From: an uncultured Bacilli bacterium
GTDB lineage: Bacteria; Bacillota_I; Bacilli_A; RFN20; CAG-288
DNA: 53,983 bases
Assembly (NCBI GenBank): GCA_944332485.1
Contig: CALVKB010000004.1
Span: 1-53,983, forward strand
Direction of reading: 5' to 3'
Positions 18,909 through 27,534 of this stretch are shown in pieces. The notes under the pieces are model-generated. The model saw only the letters and a program-made list of their open reading frames with translations. It had not been told where the DNA came from and did not search any database. Within the stretch, counting starts at the first letter, position 1. The number at the start of each line of letters is the position of its first letter. Made by a program: the position numbers and the translations under genes.

Positions 18909-19896
18909 ACTTAGCAATTATCCTTTCTGCTTCTGTTTTTGCTCTTTCAATCAGAGATTGAGGTGATAAAATGGTTACGCACTCGCTGTACTGCATATAC
19001 CAGTAGAACAAAGCACTTTCATTACACTTAATATCAGCATACAACTTACCATCCTTGCTATATGTTCTGGCATTTTTACCAAACCAATCAATAACGAATT
19101 GAACGTAACTTGATTGTTCCAACAAGAATGTAGCTTTAATTACTTTTCCATCTAATAGATAGATATTGTCATTTAAATATTTAGCGATATCAAAATCTTT
19201 TACACCTTCTAATGACTCAATTGGCTTAAGCGGCCATTCATCTTCAATTTTTGGATTAAGCATGTAGTCAATTCTGAACCACGTGATTGCACGATATTTT
19301 TCGCGATAATTGCAAATCAAGAAATAACGCCCATTACTATTAGCTGAATAATACGGAGAAACAATGTAACGATAACCGTCCATTTTGGTGTAAGGTTTTC
19401 CGTTTTCATCAAACGTTAAATATTGGAATGAGAGTCTTTTTCCTCTACGTTTGGCTTCTTCAATCAGTTCTAATGTATAGAATAATTCCTTGTTCTCTGA
19501 ACGATTGATTTCGTTACCTTTATAAATAAAGTTGTAGTCTTCTCTTTGATATCTGCTCAGACACGAGTTGAGTTTTTTAGAGAGTTCGGCTGCTTGCTTA
19601 CCACTAATTGACTTACTAGAAAACAAAGAATCAACAATATATCGAATCTCGCTATTATTAAAACTACGTGATAATAATGCATAGCCACCTCTAGGGGACT
19701 TGTTGATATCGTAGTCCAGTTCCTGTAATAGCGATATAGAAAAAGCTACCGATTTGCGTTCTAATTCGATTCCATACAATTCATCAACTTTATTAATGAT
19801 GTCTTGCTGTGTTAGAAAATGATCCTCATCAGAGTATTCTTCCAACACTTTTAAAATCAATAAAATTGAAGCTTTCTTATTTTCAATCATCAACAT
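18898..19896 (-). CDS. WYL-domain transcriptional regulator
   Basis: A 332-aa protein with an N-terminal winged-helix region (about 1-75) and a central WYL domain (about 130-230, including RYIVSPYY, RYFLICNYREKYRAITWFRIDYML), followed by the C-terminal WCX-type region. WYL proteins bind nucleic acid or nucleotide-like ligands and often control defence islands. ATG 19896 has AAGG ten bases upstream; an in-frame GTG at 19926 is less likely. Its place inside the operon makes it the best candidate for the local regulator. Confidence 0.88.
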   Translation of the reverse strand: MLMIENKKASILLILKVLEEYSDEDHFLTQQDIINKVDELYGIELERKSVAFSISLLQELDYDINKSPRGGYALLSRSFNNSEIRYIVDSLFSSKSISGKQAAELSKKLNSCLSRYQREDYNFIYKGNEINRSENKELFYTLELIEEAKRRGKRLSFQYLTFDENGKPYTKMDGYRYIVSPYYSANSNGRYFLICNYREKYRAITWFRIDYMLNPKIEDEWPLKPIESLEGVKDFDIAKYLNDNIYLLDGKVIKATFLLEQSSYVQFVIDWFGKNARTYSKDGKLYADIKCNESALFYWYMQYSECVTILSPQSLIERAKTEAERIIAKYGK

Positions 19897-19929
19897 AATT
19901 ATAGACCTTAATGCTCGGCATTGCACTGA

Positions 19930-20334
19930 CTACTTATTAACATGGTTCAGCAACAAGCATTTTCCTTTTACTTCTAGCAATTCTATTGATCCATCACTAT
20001 ATTCCACTTCTGTGCAATAATCCTCGTGATCAATCCCCGTTAATTCCTTAATAATTGGAACAGGATCAACATCTTCGCCTTCAAAAAGTGCAATAAATGT
20101 TTCTGGATTATAGTACTCACCATCAACTCTACAGTCATTTAAATCAATATCAACTTGTACTAAATGTTTCTTTTCGTTTTTTTCATACTCTCCTTCAAAT
20201 AAAGAAGAAACGCTACAGTTAGAAAGCCTCGCACAGTGAGCAGCGATCTTAATAAAAGGAATATCAGCATAATCGTTTAATGAATAAGTGGCAAAATCCA
20301 CATATAACCAATTGACATCTCTTGCGGTTCTCAT
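19930..20334 (-). CDS. Unknown 134-aa acidic protein
   Basis: An acidic soluble protein with no recognised family. It has alternating strand-like segments (KKHLVQVDIDLNDC, CTEVEYSDGSIELLEVKG) and a stretch FIALFEGEDVDPVPIIKEL. A clear AAGGAG binding site precedes the ATG, 10 bases after the AAA-protease gene, so it is translated as part of the operon. It may be an adaptor or substrate of the protease; this is only positional inference. Confidence 0.65.
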   Translation of the reverse strand: MRTARDVNWLYVDFATYSLNDYADIPFIKIAAHCARLSNCSVSSLFEGEYEKNEKKHLVQVDIDLNDCRVDGEYYNPETFIALFEGEDVDPVPIIKELTGIDHEDYCTEVEYSDGSIELLEVKGKCLLLNHVNK

Positions 20335-20344
20335 ATTTTTCTCC

Positions 20345-21646
20345 TTAAGCTAATCCTATAATGTTCAGAACCTCAAACGATTTGAGATTTTTCTTTTTAA
20401 ACAATTTGTCGGCCAATTTGATGAGCAACTTTTTGTTTTTCTTGAGATAGTGTTTTGTTTCTTTTTCGCATCTTTTCAGGAGCTTTTCTATTTCGATTTC
20501 ATTATGACGTCTTCTTTCTTCTGTTTCGTTTCTAATATATGGTTTGACTTCTGGAAGAGTATTAGCGCAAGATAAGAAGCCAACTCTGTTTATGGCTCTT
20601 GCTGCGATTTTATATGCTCTTTGCATATCTGAATCACACCCATCGGATCCTTTTTTAAAAATCAACTTTTCAGCAATTAAGCCTGCACAACTAATTTTTA
20701 TATCGGCGATTAATTTATCATGTGGATTGAACTCTCTATTGTTTTCAACAACAGACAAATATCCACCGTTATTGTTGATTGTTAATCTTCCAATCTTAAA
20801 GAATTCTGAGCAAGCTTTTGTCATTAAGGCGTGGCCAGCTTCATGAACTGCGTGCTGATAGATATCACTGTTACTACTATTTTTTACCTGATTAGTTAAA
20901 TTAAAAATTGAGTCATAGATCATTTCTGAAGTTATATTTTCAAAACCATTTGTAAGAAAAACTTCATTAACAATTGATTTAATCGTTGCACAAGGCACAT
21001 CATCTAAAGCTAATTCAAACTCTTCATTAACAAAATCAGATGGAAGAGTAACTCCAAGATCTTTAAAAAGCTTTTTAAGCAATAAAACTGCTTCTTTTCC
21101 TGTAGGAGATGGAATTCTTAAAACTTTTTCAAGGCGTCCACTTCTCATTAAAGGCTCAGGAATTTCATAAATATGATTGGTAGCACATAAAACCAAAATG
21201 TCAGATTCAGAACTAACACCATCGAGGTTATCTTGTAGGACTCTTTCAGCTCTACTGTCCTTGCCAATAAGAAGATCTAATTCATCAATCACAATAACAA
21301 CATGTCCTGTTTCTTTAGCTTTTTTGAACATTTCTTCTAATCCTTCAGAAACATTGTCCATGTCACCTCTAAAGACAAATGTCGGTGCCTCAGCATATTT
21401 AATTGTTTCTTTTATTAATAAAGACTTGCCATTGCCTGGATCACCATACATAAGAATGCCTCGAGGAATATCAACTCCTCTTTTTTTGTATTCCTTTGAT
21501 TCTTTAAACCATTTCAAAACCGAGATTAAGACTTCTTTTTGCTTTTGATGGCCAATTACCTTTCCTAAGGGTTCTTCAGAATCATTAACCTTTTGAGCAG
21601 GAATCAAATCATATGGTAATGTCTTTTTAATATCAATTTCTTCCAT
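20345..21646 (-). CDS. Soluble AAA+ ATPase with M41-type zinc protease domain
   Basis: A 433-aa protein combining an AAA+ module and an FtsH-like (M41) peptidase. Walker A is GDPGNGKS (68-75), Walker B VIVIDELD (118-125), and arginine-finger candidates are in MRSGR (167-171). The protease shows HEAGH (268-272) with zinc ligands H268 and H272, catalytic E269, and a likely third ligand near D340 in DSDMQRA. FtsH proper has two N-terminal membrane helices and about 600 residues or more; both helices are missing here, so this should be cytosolic. It sits in a tight operon with WYL and nuclease genes. Confidence 0.88.
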   Translation of the reverse strand: MEEIDIKKTLPYDLIPAQKVNDSEEPLGKVIGHQKQKEVLISVLKWFKESKEYKKRGVDIPRGILMYGDPGNGKSLLIKETIKYAEAPTFVFRGDMDNVSEGLEEMFKKAKETGHVVIVIDELDLLIGKDSRAERVLQDNLDGVSSESDILVLCATNHIYEIPEPLMRSGRLEKVLRIPSPTGKEAVLLLKKLFKDLGVTLPSDFVNEEFELALDDVPCATIKSIVNEVFLTNGFENITSEMIYDSIFNLTNQVKNSSNSDIYQHAVHEAGHALMTKACSEFFKIGRLTINNNGGYLSVVENNREFNPHDKLIADIKISCAGLIAEKLIFKKGSDGCDSDMQRAYKIAARAINRVGFLSCANTLPEVKPYIRNETEERRRHNEIEIEKLLKRCEKETKHYLKKNKKLLIKLADKLFKKKNLKSFEVLNIIGLA

Positions 21647-21654
21647 AAAACTAA

Positions 21655-22299
21655 TTACTCCTCTTCTTCGTTGGTAACCTTTTTATTTGGTTTCTTTTTA
21701 TTAATTCCTTTGTCGTATTGTTTGCAATCTTGGATGATTTTATCCTTTTCTTGAGGAGAATAATCCATAAACATGAATGTTTCTGGGTTAGTACTTTCTA
21801 AGTAATTGAATGTCCTTGCAAAAAGTATTGAAATCATTCTTCGTACATTAGGTGATTTATTGTTTGAGGTTCCTTCCACTATTGATTTGAGAAAAACATG
21901 ATCTTCATCTTCTTTTTCGTGGAACTCAAAATAGCCATTCTCCCTATCATAAGCTCTGTTTAAACCATGTTTTCTGGTATTAAGACAAAATCTTTTTCCC
22001 TCAAATTCTTTATAGATGCCATTGTAATAAGACAATAAGTTGTTGTAATTATCATTTACATGAAACTCATTTTTATCTGGACTAATAAAGACATCAATTG
22101 TTCCTATTTGGTTGTGAAGACCATACATTAAATGTGTTGCATCATTGAATTCACGAATTAATTTGTTTTGGAACAACTCTTCGTATTTACTCTGTATAAC
22201 TTCTGGATCTTCCGAATAATTATTCTTTTTTTCAACATTCCATATACCATTTCTTACATTAGCAATCCATGTCATTATTGTTTCAAATTTGAATTTCAT
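21655..22299 (-). CDS. Unknown 214-aa protein, first gene of the protease-nuclease operon
   Basis: A soluble, charged protein with no recognised family. The C-terminus is rich in Lys and Glu (KKKPNKKVTNEEEE). There are mixed alpha/beta segments, for example GTIDVFISPDKNEFHVND at 66-83. GAGGTAAG precedes the ATG, and the stop lies 8 bases before the AAA-protease gene. It is divergent from the small plus-strand gene at 22388. It may be a partner of the protease. Confidence 0.65.
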   Translation of the reverse strand: MKFKFETIMTWIANVRNGIWNVEKKNNYSEDPEVIQSKYEELFQNKLIREFNDATHLMYGLHNQIGTIDVFISPDKNEFHVNDNYNNLLSYYNGIYKEFEGKRFCLNTRKHGLNRAYDRENGYFEFHEKEDEDHVFLKSIVEGTSNNKSPNVRRMISILFARTFNYLESTNPETFMFMDYSPQEKDKIIQDCKQYDKGINKKKPNKKVTNEEEE

Positions 22300-22366
22300 T
22301 TTTCTTACCTCGCACCATTATGATACAAAGACCAATGTCCGTTTTTCCGTGCATAGCAAAAAGTAC

Positions 22367-22372
22367 TATAAT
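22367..22372 (+). promoter_or_regulatory. TATAAT box in the divergent region
   Basis: The sequence AGTACTATAATT contains TATAAT on the plus strand and TATAGTAC on the minus strand. The same minus-strand word TTATAGTAC occurs at the start of the distal island operon (near 27536-27544). It may be a -10 element for the 214-aa operon (minus), but it is too near the plus-strand gene's ribosome binding site to serve that gene with a normal leader. Confidence 0.3.
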
Positions 22373-22387
22373 TGCGAGGAAACAAAG

Positions 22388-22625
22388 ATGAAAAACATTA
22401 AAAACTATGTTATATCAGCCAATATTGATGAAAAAATGAATAAAATTGTTTTAGAAATTAAAAAAAATACGTACAGGTATGTACGAAATTAAGGATTGGG
22501 ATTCATGTGTCGAAACTGCTTTTTTGATTCTAGATAAGATTCTAGAAAACGGCTTAACACCATTAATGTTGGATACATTTATCGAATCATTTTCAAGAAA
22601 CGAAAAAACTAGTTTTGATGCCTAA
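22388..22625 (+). pseudogene. Small gene split by a frameshift at an A8 run
   Basis: A 34-aa frame begins at ATG 22388 (AGGA eight bases upstream) and ends at 22492. A second frame, 22479-22625 (48 aa, beginning MYEIKDWDSC), continues it in the +1 frame. Removing one A from the run at 22460-22467 would give one protein of about 78 residues: MKNIKNYVISANIDEK ... KKIRTGMYEIKDWD ... FSRNEKTSFDA. The compact acidic/hydrophobic pattern suggests a real small protein. The family is unknown. It overlaps the convergent sigma-like gene by 17 bases. Confidence 0.5.
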
Positions 22626-23001
22626 AAATATATGATTTGTATTTTTCTTTTATTGTTGAGTATGCTTTTTTGACCGCAGTAGCGGATTTATTAGTTGCTC
22701 TCCCTATTCCTCTAAGAGAAATGTAAGGATTTTTCAGTCTAAACGACAAATAGAACAACTGCTTTTCTGATAGTGTTTTTAAAAAAGCCTCTGCACTCCT
22801 ATCTTCTTCTTGCCAATTTAGAGCATCGTCCACTTTTTCTGAAGAAGCAAGTATGAGCCCTTCAAAATTAAAAGCATCCATTGAAAGACAGTGATATCGA
22901 TTTCTTCTTAACATAGTCAATTCTTGCTTAACGTCATTCGACAAACATAAGAAACCATTCGGCTTTCGTATCTTCAGGATAGTATCTGGTTCTTTTTCCA
23001 T
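22609..23001 (-). CDS. Sigma-70 region-4-like regulator (C-terminal part of a split gene)
   Basis: A 130-aa reading frame. Residues about 75-122 (LSEKQLFYLSFRL ... ISLRGIGRATNKSATAVKKAY) form a sigma-70 region-4 type helix-turn-helix, typical of small regulators in mobile elements. The ATG at 23001 has no proper ribosome binding site, and the frame overlaps by 68 bases the 49-aa frame that has one (22934-23083). The two probably form one frameshifted protein. It could also be an independent gene with coupled translation. Confidence 0.65.
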   Translation of the reverse strand: MEKEPDTILKIRKPNGFLCLSNDVKQELTMLRRNRYHCLSMDAFNFEGLILASSEKVDDALNWQEEDRSAEAFLKTLSEKQLFYLSFRLKNPYISLRGIGRATNKSATAVKKAYSTIKEKYKSYIFRHQN

Positions 23002-23083
23002 TCTCTAAACGCCATTCAATTCCAATAGGTTCTTTTGTTGTTTTGTTTCTTAGTATTTTTACCCCAGCATAATAATCAATCAT
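22934..23083 (-). pseudogene. N-terminal part of the split sigma-like gene (49 aa)
   Basis: This 49-aa frame starts MIDYYAGVKILRNKTTKE and has an excellent AAAGGAGG seven bases upstream. It ends in a frame one base off from the sigma-like frame. Joining near codons for YYPEDTK / KPNGFLCLSNDVKQEL would give a coherent protein of about 170 aa. One extra base in this copy (or a programmed shift) would explain it. Confidence 0.5.
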
Positions 23084-23158
23084 TTCACATCCTCCTTTAA
23101 TTGAATATTACAATGAAAAAGCCCACTACTCAGTTTTTCAACTTTTCATGGGCAATAA

Positions 23159-24604
23159 TTATGCTTTGCTTTCTTCTTTGGTTAAGCGTTCCATTATTTT
23201 CTGGAAAGCTCCTTCGTAGATTCTCTTAATGCCGTTATATTCAACAGTAAGTTGTTCAAGAGTCATGCTGGTGTAGTCTTTTTTCAAATGAGCAGAGCTT
23301 TCCTTAATAAAGTCGTTTAATTGTTTATAGACTAAATCCTTTGTTTTGAGGCTCTTCATCTTTTCTCTTACACCAGAATTCATGATTTCACCAACCATCA
23401 TATTCATCTGATTGATCATGTTCTCACGCTCAGTAATGTAAGTTCTGACTTTAATTGCATCAGCTTCCGACAAAGCGTTCTTGTCAACTTGTAGAAGTTC
23501 GTCAATCGAATAGTTAAGACTATTGTCTATCTTATAAAGATAGTTGATATGGATTGGAGTTGCAAACTTCTTCATTGAAAGCAGCGCTTCCTTAGACCAG
23601 CCTTTCTCAAAGCCGTTCTTAATTAACGAAAGCCCAACTTCAGCAAGTTCCTTAGAATCTTTTCTGTTGAGAACATATTCCACTACTTTTTTAGCGGTCT
23701 CATCTGATACAGCTAATAAGATTCTCACCAAAGATCTTGTTTTGTATTCATTAATCCAGCCTTTAGATAGCAATTGTTCGATAGCTTCTTCGCATCTGGC
23801 TGAGTTAGATTTAACAAAGTCATATTTGCTTTCTTTGAAGAAATAGATTCCAAACACATTAATAACGCTTGTGACTTTAATATATTCATTAAAAATCGAA
23901 CCTAAGTTGTTATCTTTATCTTTGAAGATGAATCTCTCTTTTAGCATTGCATTAAGAACGGTTTGAGATAAAGCATTCCATTGGCCACCAGTTATTTCGC
24001 TAGTAATTTCGCAAGGATAAGCTGAAATATTCATGCTTTGGCCTTTGTAGACTTTATCAAACTCTTCTTTGTCGATTGGAAGGAACTTATTGTCATCTAA
24101 ATTAACAACTATTCTTTCTTCAGAGAAGATAGCATCATATACATCTCTCTTGGTTGTACCTGGTTCGCTTTCAAAGCTGATGTCCAAGAAGGTGGAATTC
24201 TCATCTTTTGGCATCATGAATTGCTTAAGCAATTCTTGATTATCAAAGAGGTTTCCTTCAAAGACCTTGTTTCTAAATCTAGAAGCATTAAACATCTCGT
24301 AATACTTGAAGTGATCAGAAACCATCATAGTTACTGGATATAAGGAATTTTCGATAATTCCATCAATTTGACTTTCTGTGAATTCAGAAATTTCCTTATA
24401 TAGTCTCTTGAAGTGTGAATTAAGAGAACCTTGGCCACAGATTTCTTCAATATAATCGAATGCTTCTTTTTTGGTTTTAGCATTCTTGATTAATGAAGCC
24501 ACTAAATATGAATCGTATGTCGCTTTTTGATAAGTATCATAACGAAGCATTACTTTGTAAAAGGTATTAGGCAAGCTTAGAGCCACTCTTGCTTTGATTT
24601 CCAT
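23159..24604 (-). CDS. Unknown 481-aa protein paired with the SF1 helicase
   Basis: A largely helical soluble protein with no motif I recognise. The C-terminal 90 residues (from ERENMINQMN onward) look like a coiled coil. It starts with AAGGAG before the ATG and overlaps the end of the helicase gene by 38 bases, so the two are translationally coupled and probably work together. No signal peptide or membrane segment. Codon use is like its neighbours. Confidence 0.8.
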   Translation of the reverse strand: MEIKARVALSLPNTFYKVMLRYDTYQKATYDSYLVASLIKNAKTKKEAFDYIEEICGQGSLNSHFKRLYKEISEFTESQIDGIIENSLYPVTMMVSDHFKYYEMFNASRFRNKVFEGNLFDNQELLKQFMMPKDENSTFLDISFESEPGTTKRDVYDAIFSEERIVVNLDDNKFLPIDKEEFDKVYKGQSMNISAYPCEITSEITGGQWNALSQTVLNAMLKERFIFKDKDNNLGSIFNEYIKVTSVINVFGIYFFKESKYDFVKSNSARCEEAIEQLLSKGWINEYKTRSLVRILLAVSDETAKKVVEYVLNRKDSKELAEVGLSLIKNGFEKGWSKEALLSMKKFATPIHINYLYKIDNSLNYSIDELLQVDKNALSEADAIKVRTYITERENMINQMNMMVGEIMNSGVREKMKSLKTKDLVYKQLNDFIKESSAHLKKDYTSMTLEQLTVEYNGIKRIYEGAFQKIMERLTKEESKA

Positions 24605-27071
24605 AATCGATTTCTCCTTCTTTATATCTAATCATCTTTCCTGCTGAGGAAATGTATTCAATGATGTCTTTGAAATAGTGCCTATCCATTCCACCACTGA
24701 TTTTCATGTTGATTTTGCTTAAAGTGATCTTATTTCCGAAAACAATGAGTTTGTCTCTTGAACGAGACATGGAAACATTGATTCTTCTAAAATCGTTTAA
24801 GAAGTTTCTTTGAGTTGCATCAGTAACAACTGTATTGACAAGAACAACATCACATTCTTTCCCCTGAAAAGCATCCACGGTATCAATATCAAATGATTTG
24901 AATAACTTTTTAGCTTCATTGATTAGAGCTATGTTGTTCTTTTGGAAGTGATTAATTTGAGCAGCATATGGGAAGATAGCAGCAACAGACATCTTCTCTG
25001 GATTAATCGCTGTTTTCATTAAATCTTTCAATATAGCAACAGTTGCGTTGATTTCTTGGACATTGAATCTAGAAGTTCCGTCTTTTGTTTCTTGACCACC
25101 TAACACTTCAACAAAAACTGCATCTTTGTCTTCAAATGCTGGGTTAGTGAAATGAACTTTTTCAGGCCTAACTTCTTCTCTTCTTCCAATAAGCTCACCG
25201 TTATAGAACATGTTATAACATGTAAGGACTTGCTTAACTGATCGATAATTCTCATTTAAGAGCACTAATCTATTACTTTCTTTAGCTTTGGATAAAACCT
25301 TGGCGAAGACTGATTGTTCATACATGGCTTGCATTTTTTCAAACATATCTTCGTCATAGCTTGGGAGCTCTTTGACATCATCTTTTGTAAATTCAAGGAG
25401 AGGAGCTAATTGGAAGTCATCACCAACCATGATGATTCTGCTTACATATGGAAGATATCTGAGAACTTCTGTAATTGGGCATTTACTGACTTCATCAATA
25501 ATAAGCCAGTCATAGCCCTTAAGAGTTTCAAGGCCTTTCTTACCAGCGATAGCACTTGTTGTGGTTGTAGCTCCGATAACTGAGAATTCGCTATCAACTT
25601 CCTCAGAATATCTGAATCTAAACTCACCATTAAAGTTAGCCATAGAAAGAGCCATCTTCTCTTTTAACTTTTTATTGGTCGATCTTTCATTATGAGCAAG
25701 GAACTTTCTGCCCCATGTTTTATATAAGGTTTCATCGATGTATTCTTTTGAATACTTGTTACGTCTATTGGTAATTCTATTAGGAATAATAAGGTCATTA
25801 TTCTCCATCAACTTATCCAAAACATTGTCAATAGCGATGTGGGTTTGAGAAGAGATAATAACTTTTTCGCCTAATTCCTTTGTAATGTATTGAGTAATCG
25901 CATTAATGACATGCGTTTTACCTGTTCCTGGTGGCCCTTTAATAAGACTGACAGGAGAGCCATCTATTGCCATCAAGAAGGCTTTTCTCTGTGATTCATT
26001 TAAGCCTTCCATGTACTTCTCTTTAGTCCTTGAAGTTCTAGAGACATGGTTAGGCATTTTTGTGTCGCCAATTAAGTATTCCAATAACTCTGAAGCTGCA
26101 CCTGTGGCACCTTGATTGATTAATCTTAAAGAGTTATCGATGGACTCAATTTTGATTTTTTGGCCCATATCATAAAGGTTTAGATATGAATAGTCTTCTT
26201 CGTAATCAGCAGAGGACTTCATTTCTCCAGAAAGGATAACTTCGTCTTTGACGATTCTGATGTTAACTAATAAGAATTGTTTAAGGTTTTTAGCGGCAGC
26301 TTCAGTAACAAAGTTATAGTTACTTAAGTAAATGTTGTCATCACCACATCTTTTAATTCTTGCGAGAACTTCCATACCACCTTCAATGTGTACGTCTATG
26401 AGTTCTCTGACCTTATCTTTAATGTCGTTGCTTAAGGTGTCGTATTGAGTAACGTCAAATTTGTAGCCTTTAATGACTCCGTTTTGGTCCTTTACTTCTT
26501 GCTTGAAGTCAGAATCAAACTCTTTAACATCAGCAGGAACAAAGAAGTAAGACTCCGTTTTACTGACTACAGGATATGTAATATTGTTGTTGAGTTCGTC
26601 AGATAACTTCTTATAGAAGTTGAATATTTCCATGAACTCATCAAATTGACCGATATTATATTCAAATTCGTTTGAGTTAGCTAAGATATTTAATGCTTCT
26701 CTAGTTTGGTCTATTTTCATTGGAGGATAACCAGCATAAACGAATTTAGTTCTAGTTAATACACCTTTAAGTGTTTTGAAATCTGTTTCTTCTTCAAACA
26801 CCTTTTTAACGAAGAACATTCCGCCAAACGGAGGTCTGAAATCGCATTGAAGGTTTCCAACAAATCCAACTATTCCGCCACCTTTTCTTTCGTAACATAA
26901 TTTCACGTTGTCGATAGATTTTATGAATCTAGCATCTTTCGCATCGAATTTGATGGTCTTTTTGTTGGTGTTGATTTTGACATCATGATAAGTGTCATCT
27001 CTTAATTGTCTAATCCACTCTTGATCGAAATCCGGGAATGAATCTAATTTAAGTTCAAGTGCTAATGCCAT
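24567..27071 (-). CDS. UPF1-like superfamily 1 helicase
   Basis: An 834-aa SF1 helicase/ATPase. The N-terminal 350 residues are unassigned. Walker A (motif I) GPPGTGKTH is at about 379-387, the DEVS form of motif II (LIIDEVSK) at about 523, GDDFQLAP is motif III, ENYRS is motif IV, and motifs V (VDAFQGKECDVV) and VI (RRINVSMSRSRDKL) lie near 730-790. This AAA_11/AAA_12 arrangement is that of UPF1/DNA2-type helicases, which recur in defence systems. AGGAGGAGG precedes the ATG. It is followed, with overlap, by the 481-aa gene. Confidence 0.92.
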   Translation of the reverse strand: MALALELKLDSFPDFDQEWIRQLRDDTYHDVKINTNKKTIKFDAKDARFIKSIDNVKLCYERKGGGIVGFVGNLQCDFRPPFGGMFFVKKVFEEETDFKTLKGVLTRTKFVYAGYPPMKIDQTREALNILANSNEFEYNIGQFDEFMEIFNFYKKLSDELNNNITYPVVSKTESYFFVPADVKEFDSDFKQEVKDQNGVIKGYKFDVTQYDTLSNDIKDKVRELIDVHIEGGMEVLARIKRCGDDNIYLSNYNFVTEAAAKNLKQFLLVNIRIVKDEVILSGEMKSSADYEEDYSYLNLYDMGQKIKIESIDNSLRLINQGATGAASELLEYLIGDTKMPNHVSRTSRTKEKYMEGLNESQRKAFLMAIDGSPVSLIKGPPGTGKTHVINAITQYITKELGEKVIISSQTHIAIDNVLDKLMENNDLIIPNRITNRRNKYSKEYIDETLYKTWGRKFLAHNERSTNKKLKEKMALSMANFNGEFRFRYSEEVDSEFSVIGATTTTSAIAGKKGLETLKGYDWLIIDEVSKCPITEVLRYLPYVSRIIMVGDDFQLAPLLEFTKDDVKELPSYDEDMFEKMQAMYEQSVFAKVLSKAKESNRLVLLNENYRSVKQVLTCYNMFYNGELIGRREEVRPEKVHFTNPAFEDKDAVFVEVLGGQETKDGTSRFNVQEINATVAILKDLMKTAINPEKMSVAAIFPYAAQINHFQKNNIALINEAKKLFKSFDIDTVDAFQGKECDVVLVNTVVTDATQRNFLNDFRRINVSMSRSRDKLIVFGNKITLSKINMKISGGMDRHYFKDIIEYISSAGKMIRYKEGEIDYGNQSKSGSKLA

Positions 27072-27085
27072 GTTTCTACCTCCTC

Positions 27086-27504
27086 CTAGTAAGCTAATGC
27101 AGCTTCGTAATTTCTCATTGAATATAAAGCTTCTGTATAGATAATTTTGTTCTTTTTCATTTTGTATTTAACTGTGTAATCTCTGTCTTTTTTACTAACT
27201 TTGCGAGGTTCTTCATAGCAGACAATCGATTCATCTATGTATATACATAGTTTTTCTTGCTCCTGCTTAGAACCAACCTTGAAGTAAGGATCATTCTTAT
27301 TGATTTCCTTCAGTTCAAGATGCTCTTCCTCAGAGATATTTCTAACATCAATATTTGCATCCTTCCTATGATGTTTGACTCGTGGCATCCATCTAACCTT
27401 TTCAGTGTTTCTCTTCCGTTCTCTGCATAAACTGGGATGGTCTTAGGAATGTATTTTCCGCTACCAACGTGTCCAAATTGAGCTGTAACTGCATAATGTT
27501 CCAT
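27086..27504 (-). pseudogene. Small conserved-looking gene broken by a frameshift
   Basis: The first frame (27504-27310) starts MEHYAVTAQFGHVGSGKYI with AAAGGAG upstream. The second (27388-27086, 100 aa) starts MPRVKHHRKDANIDVR without a ribosome binding site. The DNA between reads AENGR-E in one frame and TEKVRWMPRVKHH in the other. One extra base, for example one more A in GAAACAC near 27401, would join them into a protein of about 140 aa. The parts together resemble a small family seen in Firmicutes (YAVTAK-GHVG ... PRVKH--KDA). It is the first gene of the helicase operon. Confidence 0.6.
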
Positions 27505-27534
27505 GTACGTGAATCTCCTTTAACGAAAGCAGAA

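Noticed and set aside
20345-21646. Housekeeping FtsH
   Set aside because: Both N-terminal membrane segments are missing, it is about 200 residues short, and it lies in an accessory operon.
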